Part shown: positions 53,857 through 64,000 of the stretch, piece by piece | Layout: every line of letters starts with the position of its first letter | How positions within the stretch are numbered: position 1 is the first letter of the stretch | DNA from: Diplosphaera chodatii | Taxonomy: Eukaryota > Chlorophyta > Trebouxiophyceae > Prasiolales > Stichococcaceae | Length of the DNA: 64,000 nt | NCBI GenBank assembly: GCA_032358165.1 | Contig: JAALGY010000042.1 | Location: forward strand, 1,302,001 to 1,366,000 | Direction: 5' to 3' | Translations under genes and position numbers: made by a program | The notes under the pieces: model-generated | Databases searched by the model: none | What the model saw: only the letters and a program-made list of their open reading frames with translations | Told to the model about the DNA's origin: nothing

Positions 53857-56800
53857 GCACAAGCCCAGCATGTGCAACAGCCACATCAGCAGTCTCATGC
53901 CGGTGGCCTGTCTGGCACTGCTTGCAGCAGCGGCAGTGCCCCTGATCACGTTCGGCTGGGCGTCACGACGGCAACCCTGCGCACTGCTGCTGCGCACAAC
54001 AGCGGCAACGCAACATCCGGAGGCAGCGGCTCTGCCTCGGCTGATGCCGCCCGCAGCGGCGGCGACGCAGCAGCCGCAGGGCAGGGCGGGCAAGCGGCAG
54101 CTGGGACGCAGCAGGTGTGTCGGAGCCTGGGACGTGGCAGTCGACATGACCTCACATGCTGCATGCAGTGTGTGGCATTTTCAATGAGAAAAGCCGAGCG
54201 ACACGCCAAATCGTGCCACCGCAGGATGGGGACTGGGGCGCTCCCTGCGCAGTTGAAATCCAGCTGGCGGAGGGCGGGGTTGTCGAAGTGCATGCGCAGC
54301 ACCACTTCTACCACCCCGCCGTCTGCGACGCACTGTCTAGGTGCGCCGCTGTCCGATGCACCATTCCATGGCATCTCCACACACCATCATCCTTGCTCCT
54401 TGCCACTGACCTCAGCACCATCTTGCCTGGCCATCGCATTCGCTTGCAGAGCGCCCGTCCGCGATGTGCGCTGGAGTGCCGGATTTGCTGACCCCTGGAC
54501 CCCCCTCGCAGGCTGGAGGGCGCAGCAGTCCTGTGGCGAGCCAGAGCCTGGCGATTTCCAGCAGTGCGCTTTGCTGCTGTTGCCAAGGTGACGGCAAGCT
54601 CTGCTTGACACCCAGATGTTATGTTCACATCATGCAGGGACATGCAATGGCATCTGTCATGCTCAAGCAATCGCAAGCACAGCAGTGCTGAGTCCTGGGC
54701 CAGAGGTGCTTTGGGCGTACATGCTCGGCCTCAAACCTGGGCTGTGCTTCACATGTAGGCCCTGCAGCAGGCGGGGCGCAGGCGCGGCGTCTCATTGCGT
54801 ATCGTGGAGCCGCCTGACATCGTGAAGATGCTGCTGAAGGTGCAACACCATTCTGTCACCATGTACTGCTGCGCTGACTGCAGCCACAAGACAGCAGGCT
54901 GCGCCCCAGGGCCCAGGCCGAGACCTGCAATGCTGCAAGGCAGCCATGCGGGGCTATGCTGGCAGTGCTGGAGTTGGCCCACAATACCTTGACTGGGCAT
55001 GGTTGGCCAGGACTTGACTATCCTGCCCATTGGCGCCGCCAACCCTGCGACAGCATGCAAGAAGTGGCAGGTGCCATCCAACTTTGCAGGCGGCAAGCGG
55101 CGCACCGGACGACAGCAGCATGTTCGGCCGCCTGCCGCCGGCGCTGCGGGAGGCGCTGATGCCCTTTCAGCGGGCCGGGGTGGCGTTTGCGCTGCAGCAC
55201 GGCGGCCGCGCCCTCATTGCCGATGAGATGGGCCTGGTGAGGCCTGACAGCCGAAACCTCGCTGTCCGTGACAGCGTCCAAAGCAACAGCCGTGTGGAGG
55301 CATGTGGACGGCATGGGCTCAATGTCAGTGCTCAGGACTTCAGGGGCAGCGAGGCATGGCCAAGGCTGAGCTGGCGCATGTGGCACTGAGCGGCCCGGTG
55401 CTGTGGCAGGCAGCCATCACCTGCTGCCTGCGCCGGACACCAGGAGTGGTGTACCACTGTTGCTCGTGTGCTGGAATACTGCAGGTGCTGTTACTGTGGT
55501 CAAAACCACTCAGATTTGTGTTTGCTCACTGCAGGGCAAGACGCTGCAGGCGATCGCCGTCATGGCAGCCTACAGGGCAGAGTGGCCGTGTCTCATCGTC
55601 ACGCCAAGCTCGCTGAGAGGTGCTTGCTCTGCTGTCTGAGCAAACCGCACACAGACTGCAACTGTAGAAAGGCCTCGCGCATGGTCGTTGTAGGTATCCC
55701 ACAATATTCGGTCACTGCATGGCACTCCATCGAGCCGTCCGTGTGCGATCTGAGGTCCAGACTTACAATCGTTCCCTGCACTGCAGTACAATGGGGCGAG
55801 GCGCTGCAGAGGTGGCTGGACGTGAAGCCAGCCGCCATCCGAATCATCCTCAGTGGCCGTGACGCTGAGGATTTCAAGGTGCGTCCCCAAAGTTTGATGC
55901 GGCGAGGCGCTGCTCGACCGTGCAGACAGATGGTTGCATGTGGCGTCTACTATGTCATTTCTGCCTGCAGTGTGCTCCAGGGCTGTGCCACAGCTGGGGC
56001 CACAGCATTGTAGCACTTCGAGCCGCAGGCTCCTCAAGCTGGCGTGTTGTGCTGAAAGGTGTCAACGGTGACACCAGGTTGTGCTTCTGTTGCGCAGGCC
56101 AGCAGCTACCAGTTCGTCATCGTGTCATATGACCTGCTGGGCAGACTTCGGGCCGGGCCTCATCAGGTAGGGGACTCAGCTTGAAAAGGTATTCACAGTC
56201 TGCGCTGTTATTTCGTTCTGACTTGCACACATGACGACCCGTCTCCGGGCAGCTTGCGGCGGCGCCAAGCTGAGCCGCCTGCAGCTGATGGCGTGCAGGC
56301 GGCATACCAGGTCGTGGTGCTGGACGAGTCGCACTACATCAAGAACGAGAAGGTCCGCATTCCCGCACAGTCCCATGTATTGACTGTCGCCACGACGGGA
56401 AGCCAAGGCATTGTGCCCACAAGAGCAGCACTGACAGCACGTATCCATGCATTCGCCTGCCACACTCTGACACACGCGCCCCGTGTGGCACGGCGAGGGG
56501 CGCGCCCAAGCAGCGAACTGGGCATGTGCTCGAGCTGCGAGTAGGCCCCGCGGCACGTGCAGCAACATGTCGCATGCCAGGGGAACGCCATCGCGCAAGC
56601 TCTGTGCAAGTACTTCTCAAGTGTTGCGCAGACCGGGGCGCCAAAGTGGCACGGTGACCGAGCCCTCACAACGAAAAAAGGACTCCTGTCAACTGGAGCA
56701 GAGGAGGAACAAGACAGGCATTTCGGGGTTGTGTTCCTGCAGACAGAGCGGTCCAAGCTGGCGGCGGCCCTGGTGACGGCGGCGCGCCGCGCGGTGCTGC

Positions 56801-59480
56801 TGTCCGGCACGCCCGCCCTCAACCGCCCCAGGGAGCTCTTCACCCAGGTGCTGGCGTGCTCCCGGCGCAGAGTCACACACGGGAGAGGCTGCCTGATGTG
56901 GTGGGCAGATCTGAGCTAGGAGGTGCAGGAGTCTGGTTCTTCACACCAGATGCCGCGGGTTCAGCAGCCGCAGGCGCCCGGGTGCCATCTGGCACCACGG
57001 CCGCAGCTGTTTATGCCACAGGTCCGTTGGGGTCCAAGCTCCGACCTTCTTCATGCAGGTTGCTGCCCTGCTGCCGGGCGCAAACCTGCGGATGAAGCAC
57101 TTTGGCGAGCGGTACTGCCAGGGCGGCTTCAACAAGTTCGACAAGTTTGCAGGTGGGCTGCCTGCAACAACACACGAGCACGCATGTGACGCGGTGCTGT
57201 GCTTGCGCCGAACTCGCGATTGCATGGCATCAGCAGTGATGAGGCTGGTCGGCTGGCCAGCTCCGCACCTGCTGGCCTGCAGGTTCCAGCAACCTGGGCG
57301 AGCTGAACCGGTTGCTGTGTGCGGCGGTGATGGTGCGCCGCACGAAAGCCGAGGTCCTGCCGCAGCTGCCCGCCAAGCGCCGCCAGCAGGTGCGCGGGAA
57401 CCCTCAGGCGATTTGATACTCAGGCCGAACAATCGTTTTTGGCAATTGGATCACATAATCTGAAGCATGTTCGGGGCAGCATGTGCAATCTGCGCAGGGC
57501 AGCTGCCGCAGCAGCAGCAAGCCGTTTTCTGCCGCCAGTGAGCGAAAGCTGTTGCATTCACACAGCGCAGAGTTGCCGGCCGACTGAAGCCGCAGTTGCA
57601 CCTTGTGAGTGGGCGACGTCGGCGCCGCAGGTGTACCTGACGCTGGACGCGGCAGCGGAGAGGGAGGTGGGCAGGATGGCGGCGTCGCTGCAGCGGCTGC
57701 GGGCGCAGGCGGCGGGCGGCGACAGCGGCTTCGCCCAGGGGCAGCTGGTCAACGAGATGTACTGCCGGACAGCCGAGCTGAAGGTGCTGTCAGCGCTTGT
57801 GACATGCGCAAACACATCGTGCGCTGTGCAGTGTGTGCAGCCGCCCGACGGCCTCGTGGGCACATCTGTTGTTCCGCCAGGAAAGGGGCGTGCAAGGCCT
57901 GCCCATAGCTGGCATCCCATGTGAGGCACCCATCAATGTACGCGATGTGCTGCAGTCATGCAGTGGCAAGAGAAGGGCGCGCATGTGCGGGTCGCTGCAC
58001 TGCAGGTCAAGGCGTGCGAGGGGTACGTGCTGGAGCTGCTGGGGAACGGGGAGGAGAAGCACCTGCTGTTCGCGCACCACCGGGTGCTGCTCGACGCCCT
58101 GGACGCGCTGCTCACCCGGTGTGGGAGTGTTATTCAACTGCTCAAACCGCAGTGACGAATGGCGTTGTTTTACATGGCAACGCACCCGCTGTTCGCGTGC
58201 CACCGGGTGCTGCTGACCGCCCGGGACGCCCTGCTGCGCCGGCGCGGGCAGTCTGTTGCAGCGTGTGTAGTGGCGGATGGCACCGATGAATGGTGCTGGG
58301 TGGCATACCATTCGACAGGCGCCTGCACGAATGCTTGGCGCCACGCAACTAAGACGCAGCTGCTCGTGGGCTGCGTCAACGCATTCAGGCCCTGACGAGG
58401 CGTGCGCACCCGCCTGTGCAGGAGCAGGGTGGAGTTCATCCGCATCGACGGCTCGACGGCCCCCCAGGCGCGCGCGGCGCACGTGGGCCGCTTCCAGTCC
58501 CGGGCCGCCTGCCGGGTGGCGCTCCTCAGCATCAAGGCCGCCGGCGCGGGGCTGACGCTCACGGTGCGACTCCAAGTCAGCTCACACTTGGCGCAGCGCA
58601 TCGCCATCAAAGCTGCACGCATCCTTGCGCGTGCCAGGAGCGTCAGTGCTTGCCACGAACGCTTGACGTGCTTTCACAGCGTCTTGGGTCAGTGCCGCAC
58701 GTAGTGCGCATTGCTTGGCGCAAAACCTAAACCCTAAAACTTGTGGCTGGCGCCCCGCAGGCGGCGTCCAGCTGCGTGTTCTGCGAGTACTCCTGGACGC
58801 CAGGCGACATCGTGCAGGCTGAGGACCGCGCGCACCGCATCGGCCAGGTGCACCCAGGGTTCAGGCACGGTACATGATGCAGTGTGCTCATTCCCTTGCC
58901 AGCTCAACCTCGTTTTGCATGCTGACAAGCACTGCACGGCTGCTGCCAGGCGTGCTTTCGTGCACGTGCACAATCCTGCCTGACACAGTGCCGTCTGGAG
59001 CGAATGCCTCTGGCTGCGTCTGGCTGCAGGCCAGCTCAGTGAACGTGGCGTTCCTGCACGTGCGGGGCTCCATCGACGACGCAATCTGGACCAACATCGG
59101 CGCCAAGCTCGGCAACGTCAGCCGGGTGCGCCGCGACGAAGGGCCGTGCAGCCAGGCCGCGCCCGACACGACAACAAGCAACGCTGCATCAGCACCCTCA
59201 CCTGCTGTGGAGCTGTGCCGGGCTCCTGCTGACCATGCTGACCGCACCATGCCCATTGTCCGTTCAATGCCTTGCGCCAACAGGCTGGGTGCCTGGGGCA
59301 AACCCGAAGGTGTTCCTCGTAAGTGTGCATGTACCATGTTGCGCAGGCGATCGATGGGCAGCAGGGCGGCCTGCGGTGCGAGGCGGCGGTGCAGCGGGCG
59401 GCGCCGCCGGCCCCGGGGCAGGGCACCCTGAACAGCTTCCTGCTTCCGTCCCAGCCAACGCAGCAAGGCCCTGTGCCTTT

Positions 59481-59513
<33 letters not shown>

Positions 59514-60039
59514 GCCGCCAGCGCATGTGAATGCCATAGTGCGGGCCGCCAGCAACCCAGCATCCAATGGCGGCAGCTCTGGCGTCAGCCCGCGGCCTGC
59601 CGCTGGCCACCAGCAGCAGCAGCTGCCGCAGCACTGGCAGCAGCAGCAGCAGCAGCAGCAGCATCGAGACCAGAAATGGCATCCAGGGCACAGTGGCTCC
59701 GGCCACCAGCAGGGTGCAGCGGCAGCAGCTCCGCAGCGACAGGACTCTGCGGTTCTGGCGCCACTGCCAATGGGGCAGCAGCGGCAGCAGCAGCAGCAGG
59801 AGGCGCTGCATGACAGGCATGGCGGCAGCAGTGGGTACTCTGGTGGCAGCGCAGGCGGCGGCAGGGGCCAGTGTCACCCTGGATCCGGCGGCAGCCACAA
59901 CCACAGCGGGCGTGCCTTCGGCAGGGGCCAGGCACGGCGCCATGGCCAGCTGGGCTTCATCCCGCTGCCCATGCCGATGCCGGCAGAGCTGCAGCAGGGC
60001 AGCGGCACCGCGTTGGGAAAGCGCAAGGGCTTGGGCTGA
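53177..60039 (+). CDS. SMARCAL1-like SNF2-family annealing helicase
   Basis: Nuclear DNA-stress enzyme that rewinds RPA-bound single strands at stalled forks. Exons 53177-53290, 53662-54114, 54225-54340, 54512-54587, 54759-54839, 55090-55236, 55535-55619, 55787-55878, 56098-56166, 56299-56352, 56743-56847, 57059-57152, 57283-57389, 57631-57783, 58006-58118, 58422-58563, 58761-58847, 59030-59125, 59347-60039 close to 958 aa. An acidic start ([18 protein letters not shown]) leads to a long polyQ exon. A HARP-like stretch ([14 protein letters not shown], then WRFPAV) precedes the ATPase. SNF2 motifs: [11 protein letters not shown] (I), LDESHYIKN (II, DESH), [11 protein letters not shown] (III), FIRIDGST (IV), AGAGLTLT (V) and [11 protein letters not shown] (VI). 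The Gln-rich C-terminus has QGTLNSFL, like a PCNA-binding box. The first junction (53290/53662) is the least certain. Confidence 0.88.
53741..53853 (+). repeat. Interrupted (CAG)n tract encoding polyglutamine
   Basis: Two runs of CAG (about 53741-53762 and 53800-53853) lie in the second exon of the SMARCAL1-like gene, read as glutamine in the frame that joins the helicase. Similar shorter runs recur at 59483-59515 and 59640-59664 in the last exon. Confidence 0.85.
58183..58243 (+). pseudogene. Decayed copy of a SMARCAL1-like exon tail within the next intron
   Basis: It repeats 58061-58119, the end of the exon encoding [15 protein letters not shown]; the shared core is CCACCGGGTGCTGCT. The copy lies 65 bases downstream of the exon, has diverged, and lacks the GT donor (CCGGCG in place of CCGGTG). 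Confidence 0.72.
58721..58740. repeat. Telomere-like CCTAAACCCTAAA motif inside an intron
   Basis: Two CCCTAAA-type units lie just before the acceptor at 58760 of the SMARCAL1-like gene. Confidence 0.5.
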
Positions 60040-60373
60040 CGCATATACAGTGTGTGCGAGGTGCAGGATGTTTCGGGTAGTTCCCCTTGTGTTGCCAGTC
60101 TCACGGATCTTGGGTGTGTGGCAGGGGAGCGTACCGCAGGTGCGGATGTCAGCAATGCGCACCTCAAGAGTGTAAAGATCCATACGAGGAGTGACTTCTG
60201 ATCAGCCTGGCTCAGTGTGTTCACAGAGTTATCGACTGTAGCTCAGGACCCCTATTCCATGTTGCCCTGATTGTCTGACCGCAACTGTGCTTGAAGCTGC
60301 ACTTCCTCTGCTATGCCAAGGCATGCCATGAGCATGACCATAAGGCACTTCAGGGTGGATCCTCGCACTTCAC
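60040..60373. other. Convergent intergenic region
   Basis: Holds 3' UTR sequence of the SMARCAL1-like gene (TGTAA at 60171) and of the DEAD-box gene on the other strand. No further gene is seen. Confidence 0.6.
60171..60175 (+). terminator. TGTAA poly(A) signal of the SMARCAL1-like gene
   Basis: The pentamer lies about 130 bases after the stop at 60037-60039. Confidence 0.6.
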
Positions 60374-63300
60374 TCAGGCTGCCGCCGCCTGTGCTTTTGA
60401 CGCCGCCCGCTGCCGTGCCAGCTTCTTGCGCAACCGGCCCCCGAGTGCCCCGCCCCGCTTCCCCTTTGCTGCTACCCCGCCGCTGCCGCTGCCGCTGCCC
60501 CTGCTGCCGTCTCCGTCAAACAGCCCGCTGTCTTCACCCTCATACAGGTCGCTGCGCCCGCCGCTGCTGATCGCCGCCTCGAGCTCAGCCACCAGGCCGC
60601 CCGCGTCGGGTTCTCGCTCGGCTGGGTTGCTTGCCTTCGCGGGTGCGGTGTCCTGCCGACGCCGCATCCCGTTTGCCGCCGGCGCCGCCGGGGCATCTGC
60701 TGCGGCTGCCGGGGCCGCTGGCGGCGGTTCTGCTGCAGTCTGGCGCCGCTTCGCTACGGGGCCGCCGATGGGGCGCCGCGAGACGCCGCGGCTGACGGCC
60801 GCGCCCGCGGCCAGATTCTGCAGGCAATGGCAGCAGGGTGTTACCAATTGTGCAGCTAGTGGTGCAAAGATATTGCATGTTGTGCATGCTTTGGTACTGT
60901 AGCCGGTGGGGCTGCAGCATGATAGGGCCACCAGACATGCAACAGCAGCGTGTCGGCACACCGCTAGTGCACATGCTGATTCGATTCGTGGAGCGTCCCT
61001 GAACCCTGCACCCACCTCTGGGGGCAGCTTGCCGGCGTGCTTCGCAAAGTCCCTGTGCTCGCTGAGCTGCGGCTGGCGATCCGCTTCCCGCTTCCTGCTT
61101 CCCTTGCCTCCCAGCGCCTGCCGCCGTGCCTGACCTGAGCCGCTGCCATTGACGATGCCGTTCCTGCCGAAAGTGCCTTCTGACGGCCCCAAACCCTGCG
61201 CAGTCGCGCCGCCGCCGCCCGCAAAGATGGCCTCCAGGCCCTCAAACAGGTCCTCCGCCTCAGGCTGCTTCCCGCTTCCACGATCAGCAGCTGCTGCTGC
61301 GCCGTGCAGCGCCTCCTCCTCATCCTCCGAGCTGCCTGCTGCATGGAATGCGCGACACGCTTTGCAGTCCCCAGCCATACACGTGGCGCTCTGATCCTTC
61401 GGGCGGACATGCAGCATGTGGATGGCAGCGTCCAGCACCAGCAGGACACACGGTTTGCTGTGTTGCCGTCTGCCAGCTGCAGCAACGGGGTGGTAAGTTC
61501 GGAGATCTTTCAACATCGACGCCGTACAGCTGCGCACCCTCTGCTGGCGGGGCCGCCAGGGCCTCGCCGCCGGCGCGTGCCACGGCCTCCTCGTACGCCG
61601 CCGCCAGCCGCGCCAGGTTGGGGTCGACGGCCTGGTCGTGCGCCTGCCGCACCAGTGACAGGATGACGATGTCGCACACAAGTGTTGTTTCTTGTGTCGG
61701 TGCCTGGTGCTGGGCCACACTGCCCATGTCTTGCGGCTCCTTTGCGTGTCTGCCACGCCAGCCCAGCCCTCCGTATGCAGCATGCATCCTCTGGGGGCTG
61801 CGGAGACCTTGGGAGCAAGCCAGGGCTTCCACCCTGAGCTGCGGGTCAACTGACCATTGCTGCGGGTTGGTTCAGTTCTGGGGGCTGACCTGCAGCAGCT
61901 CCAGCAGCGGCGCCGCCAGGGGCGCTAGGTTCCTGGTCATGAAGGACAGCGCGTGGCCGTCGGCGGCGAGCCGCCCGGCGCGGCCCACCCGGTGCACGTA
62001 CGTCTCCAGGTTCCCCGGGAAGTCGTAGTTGACCACCAGCGGCAGGCTGCAGCAGGGGCGGAGCCATATCAGCACAGCATCGGCAAGGGGGTCCGTTTGG
62101 CAGGCTGGCGCAAGCTGCGACGCTGATGCACCATGTCTCGGGCTGCCGCAGCTGCAGCGCAGCTGCCCGGGTGGTGCAACTCGTGTATGTTTCGGCGCAC
62201 ACTGCACCACACTGCCCTCTGGCCGCCCACCCCCTGTTTCTCACCTGCTGATGTGCAGCCCGCGGCCGGCCACGTCGGTCGCCACCAGCGTCGCGGCCTT
62301 GCCGCTGCGGAAGTCCCGCATCGCCGCCTGGGCAACCGCGGAAAGCCATCGGCACACAGCACTGAAGTGTGGTCAGCACCTGGGTGAAGTGCTGACCACT
62401 TGCACGTGCCTTTGCCACATTCCTGCACCGGCGTCCCCCGCGAGACTGTGGCCGGCAACAGAGCCCGTACACTCCTGCACGAGGCTGTCAACCCCGAGAG
62501 CGTGCAGCTGCGAGGACTACCAGCGCTCCAGGTAGCTGGAAAAAGGGCCCCACCTCGCGCTCCGCCTGGGGCCGCTTGCCGTGCAGCAGCGCCGCCTTGT
62601 GGCCGTGCTCCGCCAGCAGGCGGCCCAGGAACTGCGCCGTCTTCACCTGCAGTGGAGACGACTCCTGCAGCTGGTCGAAGCAGCTGCCTACGCACAGCAG
62701 CTTCCTGTCACGACGGCCAGGCGCTTCCCCTACATCCGGACGCCTTGCAGCTGGCAGCCTGCGCCGTGTTGGTGAAGATCAGGCAGCGGGGCGGGGTGGC
62801 GCCGCCGCTGCGCCGCCGCCCGCGCCGCGTCCAGGTGCTCAGGGTTTGATGATGGAAGCAGGGTTTACGGCAGCGGGAAGCACCTTGTTGGCGAAGATGA
62901 GGCAGCGGGGCGGGTGGCGCTGCCGCTGCGCCGCCGTTCGCACCGCGTCCAGGTGCTTCAGCAGCTTGCGCGGCTTTTTGTGCTCCGCGCACACCTGCAC
63001 CACCTGCCGCCGCCAGCACGACAGCATCTGAGTGCGACCAGCTTCCCACGGAGCTCGCGACTACCCACATCTGCAGCTCGCGTCCGCATGATCAGCAGCC
63101 TGGCGTGAGCCCGATGCTACAGTGGACACGCGCATCTTGCCAGCACAGCCCAGTGACATCGAGCACCTCTGCGATTGCAAGCAGCGGTGCGAGCCGCTGC
63201 TAGAAGGTCGCATCAAGGCCCGATGCCACCAGGGTGCGCATCACAACGGTGTGCAGCAGATCACACACGTACCACAGTACCAACCAGTACCATCAATGTG

Positions 63301-63972
63301 AGTACAGGACATAGTTCCACAGTGATGACTGCATGCAGTGGGCATCTGCATGTACACTAACAGGCGCATGCGCCTGCCGAAGCACATAGGAAGCCAAGTC
63401 AGAACCAACTCGGTTCGGGAACACCGCGCCACCTGCGTCACGGTCGGGCTGATGGCGGCGGCGCCGCCGCCCCCCGTCACGCGGCAGTCCGCCGGCTTCC
63501 GCAGCCAGGTGGCAGCGGCGGCCGCCACCGCCTCGGGCATCGTCGCGGTGCACAGCAGCACCTGCGGGGACCTCACCACGCTTGTCACGAGGTGGTGACG
63601 GATTTGGCAGTGTGGAGCTGCTGAGCCGAGGTTGTGCTGCTTGCCCTGATGCTGCAGTGTCAAGTGGCGCGATGGTGATGCTCGCATCAGATGTGGACTT
63701 GATGCAGGCAGCACCAGGCCGACACAATAACACTGCAGCAGCCTCGAGAATGCAAGCCTGCTCGTTTGTGACCTTCAGACCAGTGGATGCACATGCTTGA
63801 GCATTCTGCTGCACTGAAATCGCCTGCAGTCAGTACACCTGGGGCCGTTTCTGTCTGCTGCCTTTGCCGCCCGCGGGCGCCAGCAGCAGCGCGTGCAGCC
63901 GCTGCAGCTGCGGCGCGAAGCCCAGCGACAGCATCTTGTCGGCCTCGTCCAGCGCCACAGCCTTGATGCCGC
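60374..63972 (-). CDS. DEAD-box ATP-dependent RNA helicase (5' end outside window)
   Basis: RNA-unwinding enzyme; subfamily not determined. Exons 63839-63972, 63433-63561, 62884-62994, 62554-62646, 62245-62327, 61890-62046, 61538-61643, 61016-61335 and 60374-60817 keep phase and give 524 residues of the C-terminal part. Motif II is [15 protein letters not shown] (DEAD). Motif III is LLCTATMPE (TAT in place of the usual SAT). Motif IV is RCLIFANK. Motif V is [11 protein letters not shown]. Motif VI is [10 protein letters not shown]. The Q motif and Walker A would lie beyond base 64000. The C-terminal extension is acidic ([17 protein letters not shown]), then basic ([14 protein letters not shown]), as in some nucleolar or organellar helicases. 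Location cannot be judged without the N-terminus. Confidence 0.88.
62766..62842 (-). pseudogene. Decayed copy of the DEAD-box motif IV exon within the next intron
   Basis: This segment repeats 62886-62960, which encodes [24 protein letters not shown] in two halves. The copy carries an extra G that shifts the frame and has lost the donor, so it cannot serve as an alternative exon. Confidence 0.75.
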
Positions 63973-64000
63973 CTGCAAGCACGGAGCCGGGCAGTTCAGT

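Noticed and set aside
53681..53884. Poly-Ala, poly-Leu and poly-Ser frames over the CAG tract
   Set aside because: The CAG repeat gives open frames in all registers. Only the Gln frame joins the helicase exons in phase.

Overview
This window is nuclear DNA of a GC-rich green alga (Chlorophyta). Its genes are split into many short exons. Introns mostly start GTGCG/GTGAG and end in (C)TGCAG, and the chlorophyte poly(A) signal TGTAA follows several genes. The gene content is eukaryotic and plant-like: organellar FtsH, Mediator, a CDCA7-type zinc finger, eEF1A, PDI and aquaporin. There are GCC2/GCC3-type cysteine-rich and Ser/Pro-rich extracellular proteins of the kind common in green algae. A trebouxiophyte is a reasonable guess, but the species cannot be named from the sequence alone. 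No prokaryotic operon, CRISPR array, transposase or rRNA was seen.

Layout: 1-3652 (-) FTSH11-like protease, 3' end outside the window; 4468-14457 (+) a 29-exon modular surface protein; 15510-18203 (+) RRM/zinc-knuckle/RRM protein; 18718-21004 (-) CDCA7-like zinc-finger protein; 21594-23900 (+) Mediator subunit MED8; 24487-25284 (-) small secreted cysteine-rich peptide; 26508-27011 a decayed 3' copy of MED8; 27619-30608 (+) GH18 chitinase-like enzyme; 31562-34087 (+) unknown multi-pass, probably plastid, membrane protein; 35089-38433 (+) eEF1A; 39102-43099 (+) protein disulfide isomerase; 43617-46714 (+) aquaporin; 48142-52760 (-) secreted Cys- and Pro-rich wall/matrix protein; 53177-60039 (+) SMARCAL1-like SNF2 helicase; 60374-63972 (-) DEAD-box RNA helicase, 5' end outside the window.

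The gene models were built by hand. I required conserved protein motifs to continue across each junction and splice phases to sum. Most models close as uninterrupted reading frames: 1529 aa for the surface protein, 448 for eEF1A, 504 for PDI, 282 for aquaporin, 958 for SMARCAL1-like. Exon lists are inferences and were not tested against RNA.

The genes are independent transcription units with ordinary housekeeping, secretory or surface roles. Three divergent pairs share short upstream regions (FTSH11/surface protein, CDCA7-like/MED8, matrix protein/SMARCAL1-like).

The most unusual signals are: (i) repeated small, decayed duplications of exon ends lying in the next intron, 3' UTR or nearby flank of the same gene; (ii) several introns that need a GC donor; (iii) very small exons in aquaporin and PDI that carry active-site motifs; (iv) a previously unremarkable-looking gap that holds a plausible knottin-like secreted peptide gene.
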